Source: Bacteroidota bacterium | Lineage (GTDB): Bacteria; Bacteroidota; Bacteroidia; Flavobacteriales_F; PHOS-HE28 | Assembly: GCA_963169595.1 (NCBI GenBank) | Contig: CAUJFM010000334.1 | Coordinates: forward strand, 1-46,503 | DNA: 46,503 bases | Direction: 5' to 3' | Shown here: positions 33,420 through 41,705 of the stretch, one piece after another | Numbering within the stretch: the stretch's first letter is position 1 | How the letters are laid out: the number at the start of each line of letters is the position of its first letter | Program-made: the position numbers and the translations under genes | Notes under the pieces: model-generated | Databases searched by the model: none | What the model saw: only the letters and a program-made list of their open reading frames with translations | Told to the model about the DNA's origin: nothing

Positions 33420-35801
33420 ATGATGAGGTCGGTCGCCGTGCTGTTGGCCCTGGCATTCGCGCATCTTACATCCGCCCAAAGCACCCTGCTGAAAGGATCG
33501 GTGCGCGACAGTTTGAGCGGTGAGCCGCTGATCGGCGTGAACGTGACCCATGCGCCCGGGAAAGGAGCGGCCACGGATGTGAACGGGGCCTATGGCATGC
33601 AGCTTCCCCCCGGACCATACACCATCACGTTCTCGTTCGTGGGCTACACCACGATCACCCGGTCGATCACCGTGCCCGAAGCCAACTCCCTGACCCTGGA
33701 TGTGCGCATGAGCCCATCAGCCAAGCAGCTGGACATGGTGGTGGTGAGCGCCGGACGGTTCGAACAGCGGGTGGGGGAGGTGACCCAGTCCCTCAGTGTG
33801 CTGCGACCCGAGATCGTGCTGAACAAGAACATGACCAGCATGGACCAGGCCCTGGACCAGGTGCCGGGCGTGGTGGTGGTGGACGAGGACCCGCAGATCC
33901 GGGCGGGCAGCGGCTTCAGCTATGGAGCGGGCAGCAGGGTGCAGGTGCTGGTGGACGACATGCCCATACTCAGCGGCGATATCGGGCGACCGAACTGGAC
34001 CTTCCTGCCCTTGGAGAACCTGGAGCAGGTGGAGGTGATCAAGGGGGCATCCTCGGTGCTTTACGGAAGCGCAGCCCTGAGCGGTGTGATCAACGTGCGC
34101 ACGGCCTATCCGCGCAGCGAGCCGCGCACGCGTGCCACCGCCTTCACGGGCATGTACGACACCCCCGGCCAGGCGGGCGCGAAGTGGTGGGGTGATAATG
34201 CGCCGTTGTTCAGTGGTGCCAACTTCTTCCACAGCCGGCAGATCGGGCAGTTGGACCTGGTGTTGGGCGGTAATGCCTTCACCGATGCCGGTTTTGTGGG
34301 ACCGGAGCCGATCCCTGCGGATTCATTGGCCGCGGACCCGTTGCGCACCGCTCCCGGCGGTTATGACCAACGGGTGCGGATGAACGCGGGGCTGCGCTGG
34401 CGCAACAAGAAGGTGCAGGGGCTCACCTATGGCATCAGCGGCAACGTGATGCGCAGCCGGTCCACCAGCGTGTTCGTGTGGAACGACATCGAGGACGGCC
34501 TGTACCGGCCCAAGACCGGCACCGTGACCCGCACTCGGGGAGCTCAGTACTACCTGGACCCGCAGGTGAACTACCGCAGCGCCAAAGGCACCCGCCATAC
34601 CCTGCGCGGGCGTTTCCACCGCCAGGAGTTCGACAACGACAACGACCAGAGCAACTCGAACAGCACGATCTACGGCGAGTATCAGTTGCAGCAGGAGCTG
34701 GACCTGTTCGGTCCCACGATGATCACCACCGGGTTGGTAGTGCGCAGCACGAATTCCGAGGCCTTGTTGTACAGCGGCGATGAGGATGGCAATGGCCGCA
34801 ACACGTCGAGCAACATGGCCGGCTATCTGCAGGTGGACAAGAAGCTCATCGAGCGCATCGCCCTTTCACTCGGTATGCGCTACGAGCAGTTCACCGTGAA
34901 CGACGAGAGCGCCTCCGAGCCGGTGTTCCGTGCCGGTGCCACGTGGCAGGTGTTCGAGGCTACTTTTCTGCGTGCCAGCTATGGCCAGGGCTTCCGCTTT
35001 CCCACGATCGGCGAGCGCTACATCCGCACCGCCTTGGGTGTGTTGAACATCTATCCCAACCCCGAACTACGGGCCGAGCAGAGCTGGAACGTGGAGGCGG
35101 GCCTCAAGCAGGGCTTCAAGATCGGACGGTTCATGGGCTACGTGGACGCGGTCGTCTTCCGGCAGGACTTCCAGGATTACGTGGAGTTCACCTTTGGACA
35201 ATGGGTGCCGCCGACATTGACCAACCTGGGAGGTTTCGGTTTCAAGAGCGTGAACACCGGTGGCGCGCGCGTCACGGGTTACGAGTTCGAGGCGGTGGGC
35301 AAGGGGGCCATCGGCAAGGTGGACCTCACCCTGCTGATGGGATATACCCACACCCTTCCCGTGAGCACCACTCCGGACCTGGTCTATGCCACGGCGGTCA
35401 TGCCGAACACCCCGCCTTCCACGTACCGCAACACGAGCTATGACCCCACGAACAACATCCTGAAGTTCCGGGTGCAGGACCTGTTCCGCTTCGACCTGCA
35501 GGGTGACTGGAAGCGGTTGATGGCGGGGTTCAGTCTCCGTTACAACAGTCATGTGCGCAACATCGATCGGGTGTTCGTGGACCTGGATGAGGCCCAGTTC
35601 CTGACCACGGGGGTGAGTGAATGGATGGCCACGCATATCACCGGCGATCTCTTGGTGGATGCCCGCGTAGGGCTCAAACTGTCCAGGCAGGCCAAGATCG
35701 CCTTCATCGTGAACAACCTCACCAACGAGGTGTATTCCATCCGGCCGCTCTCCATCGAGGCGCCGCGCAGCATCCAGGTGCAGCTCAGCGTGAACCTATG
35801 A
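33420..35801 (+). CDS. TonB-dependent outer-membrane receptor
   Basis: The start was placed at the first of two adjacent ATGs (33420, 33423); the 793-residue product has a signal peptide (VAVLLALAFAHLTSA). A carboxypeptidase-regulatory-like domain (about 20-105: GSVRDSLSGEPLIGVNVTHA, GPYTITFSFVGYTT) precedes the plug, with VLVDDMPILSGD and QVEVIKGASSVLYGS followed by ALSGVINV. A 22-strand-type barrel follows, with YGQGFRFPTIGERYI and LRAEQSWNVEAGL motifs and an end of QVQLSVNL. It would import a substrate across the outer membrane using TonB energy. No SusD partner is adjacent, so a siderophore, cobalamin or similar small ligand is as likely as a glycan. The stop overlaps the next start (ATGA). 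Confidence 0.93.
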   Translation: MMRSVAVLLALAFAHLTSAQSTLLKGSVRDSLSGEPLIGVNVTHAPGKGAATDVNGAYGMQLPPGPYTITFSFVGYTTITRSITVPEANSLTLDVRMSPSAKQLDMVVVSAGRFEQRVGEVTQSLSVLRPEIVLNKNMTSMDQALDQVPGVVVVDEDPQIRAGSGFSYGAGSRVQVLVDDMPILSGDIGRPNWTFLPLENLEQVEVIKGASSVLYGSAALSGVINVRTAYPRSEPRTRATAFTGMYDTPGQAGAKWWGDNAPLFSGANFFHSRQIGQLDLVLGGNAFTDAGFVGPEPIPADSLAADPLRTAPGGYDQRVRMNAGLRWRNKKVQGLTYGISGNVMRSRSTSVFVWNDIEDGLYRPKTGTVTRTRGAQYYLDPQVNYRSAKGTRHTLRGRFHRQEFDNDNDQSNSNSTIYGEYQLQQELDLFGPTMITTGLVVRSTNSEALLYSGDEDGNGRNTSSNMAGYLQVDKKLIERIALSLGMRYEQFTVNDESASEPVFRAGATWQVFEATFLRASYGQGFRFPTIGERYIRTALGVLNIYPNPELRAEQSWNVEAGLKQGFKIGRFMGYVDAVVFRQDFQDYVEFTFGQWVPPTLTNLGGFGFKSVNTGGARVTGYEFEAVGKGAIGKVDLTLLMGYTHTLPVSTTPDLVYATAVMPNTPPSTYRNTSYDPTNNILKFRVQDLFRFDLQGDWKRLMAGFSLRYNSHVRNIDRVFVDLDEAQFLTTGVSEWMATHITGDLLVDARVGLKLSRQAKIAFIVNNLTNEVYSIRPLSIEAPRSIQVQLSVNL

Positions 35802-37648
35802 TGCGCGTGCTCGGAGGCGGACGACTATCGCTGGCGGCGGTGCTGGTGCTCTGGGGCCTCATCGCCCTGGCCCTGCTGCGTACGCCGCCGGTCAACATCC
35901 TCAGTTGGGACACCTTCGGGTACTACCTGTACCTGCCTGCCACCTTCATCCACCACGATCCCGCGATCCACGACATCGGTTGGGTGAATGATGCGGTGGC
36001 CACGTACAACAGCACGGCCACGCTGTATCAGGTGCAACAGCAGCCCGATGGTGCCTGGGTGCTGAAGTACCCCATGGGACTGGCGCTGCTGTGGCTGCCC
36101 TTCTTCCTGGTGGGGCATCTGGTGGCGCTGCTCTCGGGCGCGCCGGCCGATGGCTTTTCCGCGCCGTACCAGTGGTCGATCATCGTGGCTTGTCTGGCCT
36201 ATGTGGGGGTGGGCCTGTTGTTGCTGCGCAAGCTGCTACTGGCCCATTTCCCCGATGGCCTTTCCGCAGCGGTCCTGGCCCTGGTGGTCATGGGCACGAA
36301 CTACGTGCACCAGGCGCTGTATTCCACGGGCATGCCCCATGTGTTCCTGTTCACGCTATACGCCGGCGTGCTGTGGCATACGCATCGGTGGTACCAGGAG
36401 CACCGGCGCTCGGATGCGGTGAAACTGGCGGTGCTCATGGGCCTGCTCGCCCTGTCCCGGCCCTCGGAAGCGGTGGTCGTGCTCATTCCCCTGCTGTACG
36501 GACTTTCCACTAGCAACTGGCGCGACCATGTGCAAGGGCAGATGCGCTACAAGGGGCAATTGATGCTTGTGGCGGGCATTCTGTTGCTTGTCGGTGTCCC
36601 CCAGCTGCTCTACTGGAAGTGGCTCACGGGGAAGTTGCTCTACATGAGCTACAACAACCCGGGCGAGGGGTTCGAGTTCCTTCATCCCTACACGTGGGAG
36701 GTGCTCTTCAGCTTCCGCAAGGGTTGGTACATCTACACGCCGGTGATGGCCGTGGCCACCGCCGGGCTGTTCCTGCTGCGTAAGCGACTGCCGGCCTGGC
36801 GGTGGTCCCTGGTGGCCTTTTTCGTACTGAACCTCTATGTGGTCTCCAGCTGGTCATGCTGGTGGTATGCCGACAGCTTCGGGCAGCGGGCCCTGGTGCA
36901 GAGCTATGCCGTGATGGCCCTGCCGCTGGGTGCAGTGCTCGGTTGGCTGGCAGAGCGCAGGATCGTGTGGCGGTGGTCCGGTGCATTCCTGTTGCTGGGC
37001 CTCACGGGGCTCAATCTCTTCCAAGTGCATCAGGGAACGCTGGGCCTGATCCACACCTCGCGCATGACCTGGCCGGCCTACAAGGCGGTGTTCGGGCGCA
37101 CCCAGCGTCCCGAAGGGTTGGAGAAGCTGTGGCTGGTGGAGCGGGCCCTGACCATGGACCATGGCGCTCCGGACCTGTCCGGCTACCGCAGCTGGCCCTT
37201 GCGCACCATGGGGTTCGATGCGCCAGAGCCCGACGTGGATGAAGCGGGGAGGACGGATACCATCGCCTTCGATGGGGGCCATGCCTGGTTGTTGAAGCCG
37301 GGTCGCGAGTTCACGCCGGCGGTCCGTGTTCCCTGGCGCAGCATCTCCGCTGCGGACCATGTCTGGTTCGAGGTCACCTGCCGGGTGCACAGGCCATTGA
37401 CCGGCCCTCTGCCCAAGCTGGCGCTGGTCACCACCTTCGAGCACAATGGCTACAGCTATCAATACATGGCCCGCGACGTGGACCTGCAGAGCGCCGAGCC
37501 CGGAGCGTGGGTGGAGGTGCGGCAGTGGTATCAAAGTCCGGAGGTGCGGCGGCCGGAGGATCCCCTGGCCGTGTATGCATGGCTGCGTGATACCTTGCCC
37601 GCCGTGGTGGACCGGATCACCATCACCGTACACGAGCCACGGCCATGA
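35798..37648 (+). CDS. multi-spanning membrane protein, possible GT-C-type glycosyltransferase
   Basis: The start at 35798 overlaps the TonB receptor stop (ATGA). The 616-residue product has an N-terminal hydrophobic helix, then WDTFGYYLYLPATFIHHDPAI, an acidic first-loop region like those of GT-C lipid-sugar-dependent transferases, followed by about 9-11 membrane helices up to roughly residue 420. The last 190 residues form a soluble domain of mixed strands (WFEVTCRVHRPL, VEVRQWYQSPEVR). Similar proteins occur in Bacteroidota as uncharacterised membrane proteins. A role in modifying surface polysaccharide is suggested by the ATGA overlap with kdsB, but is not shown by any catalytic motif that I can identify with confidence. 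Confidence 0.72.
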   Translation: MMRVLGGGRLSLAAVLVLWGLIALALLRTPPVNILSWDTFGYYLYLPATFIHHDPAIHDIGWVNDAVATYNSTATLYQVQQQPDGAWVLKYPMGLALLWLPFFLVGHLVALLSGAPADGFSAPYQWSIIVACLAYVGVGLLLLRKLLLAHFPDGLSAAVLALVVMGTNYVHQALYSTGMPHVFLFTLYAGVLWHTHRWYQEHRRSDAVKLAVLMGLLALSRPSEAVVVLIPLLYGLSTSNWRDHVQGQMRYKGQLMLVAGILLLVGVPQLLYWKWLTGKLLYMSYNNPGEGFEFLHPYTWEVLFSFRKGWYIYTPVMAVATAGLFLLRKRLPAWRWSLVAFFVLNLYVVSSWSCWWYADSFGQRALVQSYAVMALPLGAVLGWLAERRIVWRWSGAFLLLGLTGLNLFQVHQGTLGLIHTSRMTWPAYKAVFGRTQRPEGLEKLWLVERALTMDHGAPDLSGYRSWPLRTMGFDAPEPDVDEAGRTDTIAFDGGHAWLLKPGREFTPAVRVPWRSISAADHVWFEVTCRVHRPLTGPLPKLALVTTFEHNGYSYQYMARDVDLQSAEPGAWVEVRQWYQSPEVRRPEDPLAVYAWLRDTLPAVVDRITITVHEPRP

Positions 37649-38403
37649 GCGACCTCCGCATCCTGGGCATCATCCCCGCCCGCTACGCCAGCAGCCGCCT
37701 GCCCGGCAAGCCCTTGGTGGATATCGCCGGGCGCAGCATGGTGATGCGCGTGTGGGACCAGGCCCGGCAGGCGCGTAGCCTGTCCGATGTGGTGGTGGCC
37801 ACCGATGATCAGCGCATCCTGGACCATGTGCACAGCCTGGGCGGACAGGCCGTGATGACCTCGCCGGACCACCCCAGCGGCACCGATCGCTGCCACGAGG
37901 CCTTGATGAAGATGGGTGCCGACCGCTTCGATGCGGTGGTGAACATCCAGGGCGATGAACCCTTCATCGTGCCGGACCAGATCGATGAGCTCTGTACCGC
38001 CTTGATCCAGGCACCGGGGGGCATCGCCACGCTGGCCCAGGTGGTGACAGACGACCGCGACCTGGACGATGCGGGCGAGGTGCTCATCACCACCACGGTG
38101 GACATGGATGCCCTGTACTTCAGCCGTGCGGCGATCCCCTTCCTGCGCGACTCCGGTGAAGGTCCGCGCCATGCCCGGTTCCGGTTCCTGAAGCATGTGG
38201 GGCTCTATGGCTACCGGGCGGATGTGTTGGCCAGGCTGGTGCAGCTGCGCCCCTCGGCCCTGGAGGTCGCCGAATCCCTGGAACAATTGCGCTGGCTGGA
38301 GCATGGCTTCAAGGTGCGCATCGGGCTCACGGAACACCCCTCGTTCTGCGTGGATACGCCCGCCGATCTGGAATTGGCGCGCCAACGTGTGGCGGCTTTG
38401 TAA
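37645..38403 (+). CDS. kdsB: 3-deoxy-manno-octulosonate cytidylyltransferase
   Basis: The 252-residue enzyme makes CMP-Kdo from CTP and Kdo for the inner core of lipopolysaccharide. The N-terminus IIPARYASSRLPGKPL and the segments VVVATDDQRI, SGTDRCHEAL and VVNIQGDEPFI are diagnostic of KdsB. SLEQLRWLEHGFKVRIG with VDTPADLELA near the end is also typical. The start overlaps the stop of the membrane protein (ATGA), suggesting translational coupling. Length is normal. Confidence 0.96.
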   Translation: MSDLRILGIIPARYASSRLPGKPLVDIAGRSMVMRVWDQARQARSLSDVVVATDDQRILDHVHSLGGQAVMTSPDHPSGTDRCHEALMKMGADRFDAVVNIQGDEPFIVPDQIDELCTALIQAPGGIATLAQVVTDDRDLDDAGEVLITTTVDMDALYFSRAAIPFLRDSGEGPRHARFRFLKHVGLYGYRADVLARLVQLRPSALEVAESLEQLRWLEHGFKVRIGLTEHPSFCVDTPADLELARQRVAAL

Positions 38404-38420
38404 TTTGGCCGCGCTGGACC

Positions 38421-39455
38421 ATGGCGATCGAACGTGACATCCGCGACCTGCTCTACGACCACGACTGTGTGATCGTGCCGGAATGGGGTGGCCTGTTGAC
38501 CCACTACCGGTCGGCACGGCTCGATGAGGCCCGCCAGTTGGTCCATCCCCCGGGCAAGGACCTGAGCTTCAACCGGAACCTCGTGCGGAACGACGGTCTG
38601 CTCGCGGACCATGTCTCCAAGCGGGAAGGCATCCCTTTCGATCAGGCCCTGCAGCTCATCTCCCAGGAGGTGGGCGGCTGGCATCAGCGCCTGCAGCGGC
38701 ACGGCCGGGTGGAATTGCCGCTCATCGGCATCTTCCACCGCGATCACGAGCACAACCTGCAGTTCGACCCTGACCCGCGGGGTGAATACCTCAAGGACGC
38801 GCATGGCCTGCGCCCGGTGGCTGCGGTGGCGGTGGAACGCACGGCTTCCGTACCCGTGATCCCGCTCGCTCCGTCCGATGTGGTGGATGATCACGTGCCA
38901 GGTCGCCGTGCGGCATATACCTGGGCGGCCGCGGTGGTGGCCGGTCTGTTGTTCACCGGTGCAGCGCTCTTCGCGTACCGGATGGGCGGGCCCGAGACGG
39001 GCCAATGGAGCGGGTTCACACCGTTGGGCACCACGCCTGCACGGAGCTACGTACCCGCCACCGAGGCCTCCCATGCGCCTGTGGCACACGCCGGACAGGT
39101 CACCCTGCCTGATGCCGTGACCGGTGTGGCGGAGGTGCCGCTCGTTCCCGAGGAAGGGATCGTGCTGCGCGTGGCCGCTACCGCCGTGGACAGCACCGCA
39201 GTGGCCATGCCGAAGGTGGAAGTGGTCAACGTGCGGGCCCGGTTCCATGTGATCGGAGGGTGCTTCGCCCAACCCGAGAACGCCGACCGCCTGCTGCAGG
39301 AGCTTCAGGCCAAAGGATATCCGGCGGTGCGCCTGCCCCGGAACGGCGACCTGCACCCGGTGGCCTATGGCAGCTACGTGGACCGCGTGTCGGCCGCAGA
39401 GGCCATGGCGGGGATCCGGGCCACTGGGGAGAACGCCTGGTTGCTGGTGCGTTGA
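38421..39455 (+). CDS. HU/CCDC81-like and SPOR domain membrane protein
   Basis: The 344-residue protein starts with a prokaryotic HU/CCDC81-type domain (about 1-120: IRDLLYDHDCVIVPEWGGLL, NRNLVRNDGLLADHV, VELPLIGIFHRD). A single membrane helix (about 166-187, AAAVVAGLLFTGAALFAY) is followed by a linker, and residues 275-344 form a SPOR domain (FHVIGGCFAQPENADRLLQE, VAYGSYVDRVSAAEAM). SPOR domains bind denuded peptidoglycan at division sites, and this domain combination is common in Bacteroidota, where a cell-division or envelope role is suspected. It follows kdsB by 17 nt and probably belongs to the same operon. Confidence 0.85.
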   Translation: MAIERDIRDLLYDHDCVIVPEWGGLLTHYRSARLDEARQLVHPPGKDLSFNRNLVRNDGLLADHVSKREGIPFDQALQLISQEVGGWHQRLQRHGRVELPLIGIFHRDHEHNLQFDPDPRGEYLKDAHGLRPVAAVAVERTASVPVIPLAPSDVVDDHVPGRRAAYTWAAAVVAGLLFTGAALFAYRMGGPETGQWSGFTPLGTTPARSYVPATEASHAPVAHAGQVTLPDAVTGVAEVPLVPEEGIVLRVAATAVDSTAVAMPKVEVVNVRARFHVIGGCFAQPENADRLLQELQAKGYPAVRLPRNGDLHPVAYGSYVDRVSAAEAMAGIRATGENAWLLVR

Positions 39456-39481
39456 TCGCCAGGGGCCATGTGGGCCATGCG

Positions 39482-39489
39482 TAGATTTG
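39482..39489 (+). promoter_or_regulatory. -7 promoter element of the unknown gene at 39500 (TAGATTTG)
   Basis: Perfect TAnnTTTG match, 10 nt before a GTG start codon. It is the main support for that start. Confidence 0.6.
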
Positions 39490-39499
39490 GGAACAACCG

Positions 39500-39907
39500 G
39501 TGACCACCACGAAGCATACGGTAGAGTTGGGGGACTGCACGGTGACCTTCCGGGAAGGCGACGTCGTGCACTCACACTTTCAGGAGCATCGGCTCGTTGA
39601 GCCTGCTGCCGCGCGGCAGATGTTCCCGGCCATTGATCGGGAACGTCAGGGCCGCAAGGTGCTGCTGATGGTCACCGTGGGCAATGGCACCGCGCTGAGC
39701 AACGAGGCCCGCAACTTCGCTTCCTCCGAGGCCTCCAACCGCCTGATCGCAGCGGATGCGATCGTGGTGCGCGACTTCGGCCACCAGCTCGCCGCCAACG
39801 TCTTCGTGCGCGATCACCGCCCCGGTCGCCCCATCCGGATGTTCCCCGACCAGGACTGTGCCCGGGTCTGGCTTCTTCAACAACACCATCTCATCAACCC
39901 CGCATGA
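39500..39907 (+). CDS. conserved protein of unknown function (STAS-like / DUF7793-like), GTG start
   Basis: The 135-residue frame begins with GTG at 39500, 10 nt after a perfect -7 element; no ATG lies near. The protein has no signal peptide. Its pattern of strands and helices (LLMVTVGNGTALSNEARNFA, AADAIVVRDFGHQLAANVFV, FPDQDCARVWLLQ) resembles the small STAS-like Bacteroidota proteins grouped as DUF7793, with a conserved R-x-F-A-S-S-E type helix and an alanine-rich strand. I am moderately sure of this resemblance. Function is unknown. Its stop overlaps the start of the next gene (ATGA), so the two are translationally coupled. Confidence 0.6.
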   Translation: MTTTKHTVELGDCTVTFREGDVVHSHFQEHRLVEPAAARQMFPAIDRERQGRKVLLMVTVGNGTALSNEARNFASSEASNRLIAADAIVVRDFGHQLAANVFVRDHRPGRPIRMFPDQDCARVWLLQQHHLINPA

Positions 39908-40557
39908 TCGCACGCTTTTCGTTGACCGCCGTTGCCTTGTTCGTCCTGGTGCTCCTGGGCAACCCCGTGAACGCCCAGCTGGCCGAGGGGCCCGAAGCGC
40001 GTACCATCCGCACCACCAAGGCCGAGGTGGTCGCGCTCGCCATCTCACCCAAGGGTGACCGCCTGCTGGTGGGCCTGAACAAGGGCGCCGAGCTCTACGA
40101 CCTGGAGAGCGGCAAGAAGCTGGTGACCTTCCCCTACAACGAGGACGGCGGTACGACCGCCTACTACGTGGCGTTCAACGAGAACGGGGAGTTCGTGGTG
40201 CTTATCGGCCATTCAGGCAAGCGGGTGGTCTATGATGTGAAGACCGGCAAGCCCGAGCCGTCGCTGATCCAGCACCGCTGGGTGCCCGATCCACGTGCCG
40301 TGAAGGCCATGGGCCTTGACATGGGCAATTCGGCCTTCGACCGTTTCTACCAGCAGGCCGAGGCCACCCACGGTGACTACACGGTGCGCACCGGCAAGCA
40401 CGGCAGCATCGAGTTCGTGAAGGAGGGCCAGGTCACGCACAAGCTGGAGTATCCGGAGAGCAAGGACCAGCACCATCGCGCCCCCCTGCTGTTCTGGGAG
40501 GAGTGGTTCATCACCGGCACGGATGATGGCCGCGTGCTCTTCTACACCTTGCGCTGA
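39904..40557 (+). CDS. exported WD40-like propeller-fragment protein
   Basis: The start at 39904 overlaps the previous stop (ATGA). The 217-residue product has a signal peptide (FSLTAVALFVLVLLGNPVNAQ). Three or four WD40/YVTN-like blades follow: VVALAISPKGDRLLVGLNKG with ELYDLESGKKL, YYVAFNENGEFVVLIGHSGK with VVYDVKTGKPE, and a last WFITGTDDGRVLFYTL. That is too few blades for a closed seven-bladed propeller, so it may oligomerise or be a family of its own. It is predicted to be periplasmic. The 3' end overlaps the convergent peroxiredoxin gene by 16 nt. Confidence 0.65.
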   Translation: MIARFSLTAVALFVLVLLGNPVNAQLAEGPEARTIRTTKAEVVALAISPKGDRLLVGLNKGAELYDLESGKKLVTFPYNEDGGTTAYYVAFNENGEFVVLIGHSGKRVVYDVKTGKPEPSLIQHRWVPDPRAVKAMGLDMGNSAFDRFYQQAEATHGDYTVRTGKHGSIEFVKEGQVTHKLEYPESKDQHHRAPLLFWEEWFITGTDDGRVLFYTLR

Positions 40558-41000
40558 GCCCCGACCGCATCGAGCGCTTCCTGCACGTGGCGCTGCGCAC
40601 CCAGCAGTCCGCTGTAGGCATGGCGCACCACGCCGCTTTGGTCGATGACATAGGTGATCCGCTCGGAGAGCAGGCCCAGCAAGCGGTCAACGTCATACGC
40701 CTGGTGTGCCTTGTCCGCAGTATCACACAGCAACGTGAACGGCAGTTGCCATTGGCTGGCGAAGGCCTGTTGTGCCTCCTGGCCATCACGACTGATGCCG
40801 ACCACGGTGGCATTCACTGCTCTCAGGTCGGTATAGGCATCCCTGAACGCGCAGGCTTCCTTGGTACACACCAGGGAATTGGCCTTGGGATAGAAGAAGA
40901 CCACGGCGGGTCCGTGCTGCCAGGCTTGTGAAAGCGTGAACGGACGACCGAGCTGATCCAGGAGCGTCAGGTCGGGAGCAGGGGAGCCGGGGCGGAGCAT
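40542..41000 (-). CDS. bcp: peroxiredoxin, BCP/PrxQ type
   Basis: The 152-residue thiol peroxidase starts at 41000 (LRPGSPAPDLTLLDQLGRP). The peroxidatic cysteine C45 and the resolving cysteine C50 are in NSLVCTKEAC, the CX4C arrangement of PrxQ-type enzymes. FFYPKA and FTLLCDTADKAHQAYDV fit the fold. It reduces peroxides using thioredoxin or a similar donor in the cytoplasm. The usual Thr of the peroxidatic motif (P-x-x-x-T-x-x-C) is replaced here: the sequence is P-K-A-N-S-L-V-C, with Ser at the Thr-like site. A CAACTTTG element ends 8 nt upstream of the ATG. It is divergent from the thioesterase gene. Confidence 0.9.
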   Translation of the reverse strand: MLRPGSPAPDLTLLDQLGRPFTLSQAWQHGPAVVFFYPKANSLVCTKEACAFRDAYTDLRAVNATVVGISRDGQEAQQAFASQWQLPFTLLCDTADKAHQAYDVDRLLGLLSERITYVIDQSGVVRHAYSGLLGAQRHVQEALDAVGAQRKV

Positions 41001-41008
41001 GCGGGCCG

Positions 41009-41016
41009 CAAAGTTG
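41009..41016 (-). promoter_or_regulatory. -7 promoter element of the peroxiredoxin gene (CAACTTTG)
   Basis: Minus strand, one change from TAnnTTTG (first base C), 8 nt before the ATG at 41000. Confidence 0.45.
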
Positions 41017-41071
41017 CGGAACGTTGGTCCATAGCACCGGCCTTCCAACGCAGTGGCGCTGAACGGTCGCC

Positions 41072-41079
41072 TACTTTCG
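41072..41079 (+). promoter_or_regulatory. -7 promoter element of the thioesterase gene (TACTTTCG)
   Basis: TAnnTTCG variant, 16 nt before the ATG at 41096. Confidence 0.5.
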
Positions 41080-41095
41080 CCGGGTCAACAAGCCC

Positions 41096-41611
41096 ATGAA
41101 CAAGACCTCCCGCCCCGTAAGCGAAAGCTACGCGCAGACCACGCATGTGGTGTTGCCCAACGATACCAACACGCTGGGCAACCTGTTCGGTGGGCGGTTG
41201 TTGCAATGGCTGGACATCAGCTGCGCGATCAGTGCGCACCGGCACTGCAAGCGCGTGGTGGTGACCGTGGCGGTGAACCATGTGGGTTTCGACAAGCCGA
41301 TCAAGCTGGGCGATTTTGTCACCATCCACAGCCATGTGAGCCGGGCCTTCGGCAGCAGCATGGAGGTGTGGAGCGATGTGTACGTGGAAGACCAGGTGAC
41401 GGGGGAGAAGATCAAGTGCAACAGCGCCATCTACACGTTCGTGGCGGTGGACCAGGCCGGGCGTCCGGTGACCGTGCCCGAGGCAGTGCCCACCAACGAG
41501 GAGGAACAGCGCCGGTACGACGGTGCGTTACGGAGAAGGCAGTTGCGGCTCATCCTCAGTGGGAAGATGAGGCCGGAGGAGGCGACGGAGCTCAAGGCCC
41601 TGTTCCAGTAA
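41096..41611 (+). CDS. acyl-CoA thioesterase, hotdog fold (YciA/BACH-like)
   Basis: The 171-residue cytoplasmic protein has the acyl-CoA hydrolase motif N-T-L-G-N-L-F-G-G with the following helix LLQWLDISCAISAHRH, including the conserved Asp. The strands VVVTVAVNHVGFDKPIKLGD and FVTIHSHVSRAF complete a single hotdog domain. The tail (about 125-171) is charged and helical. It hydrolyses acyl-CoA to free acid and CoA; chain-length preference is not readable. It is divergent from the peroxiredoxin gene. The region between its stop and the cytochrome gene (94 nt) holds no other gene. Confidence 0.9.
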   Translation: MNKTSRPVSESYAQTTHVVLPNDTNTLGNLFGGRLLQWLDISCAISAHRHCKRVVVTVAVNHVGFDKPIKLGDFVTIHSHVSRAFGSSMEVWSDVYVEDQVTGEKIKCNSAIYTFVAVDQAGRPVTVPEAVPTNEEEQRRYDGALRRRQLRLILSGKMRPEEATELKALFQ

Positions 41612-41705
41612 CTTTTTGGAGGGCAGGGCGTCCTATGCGCATGATCACCGGGGGTGTCGAGCCGCCCCCCGTTCTTTTCCGTTCACCAACACCTCCCTCC
41701 AACAG

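Noticed and set aside
38401..38407. TAATTTG overlapping the kdsB stop as a promoter of the HU/SPOR gene
   Set aside because: The spacing inside the element is one base short of TAnnTTTG, and the 17-nt gap after kdsB already suggests an operon.
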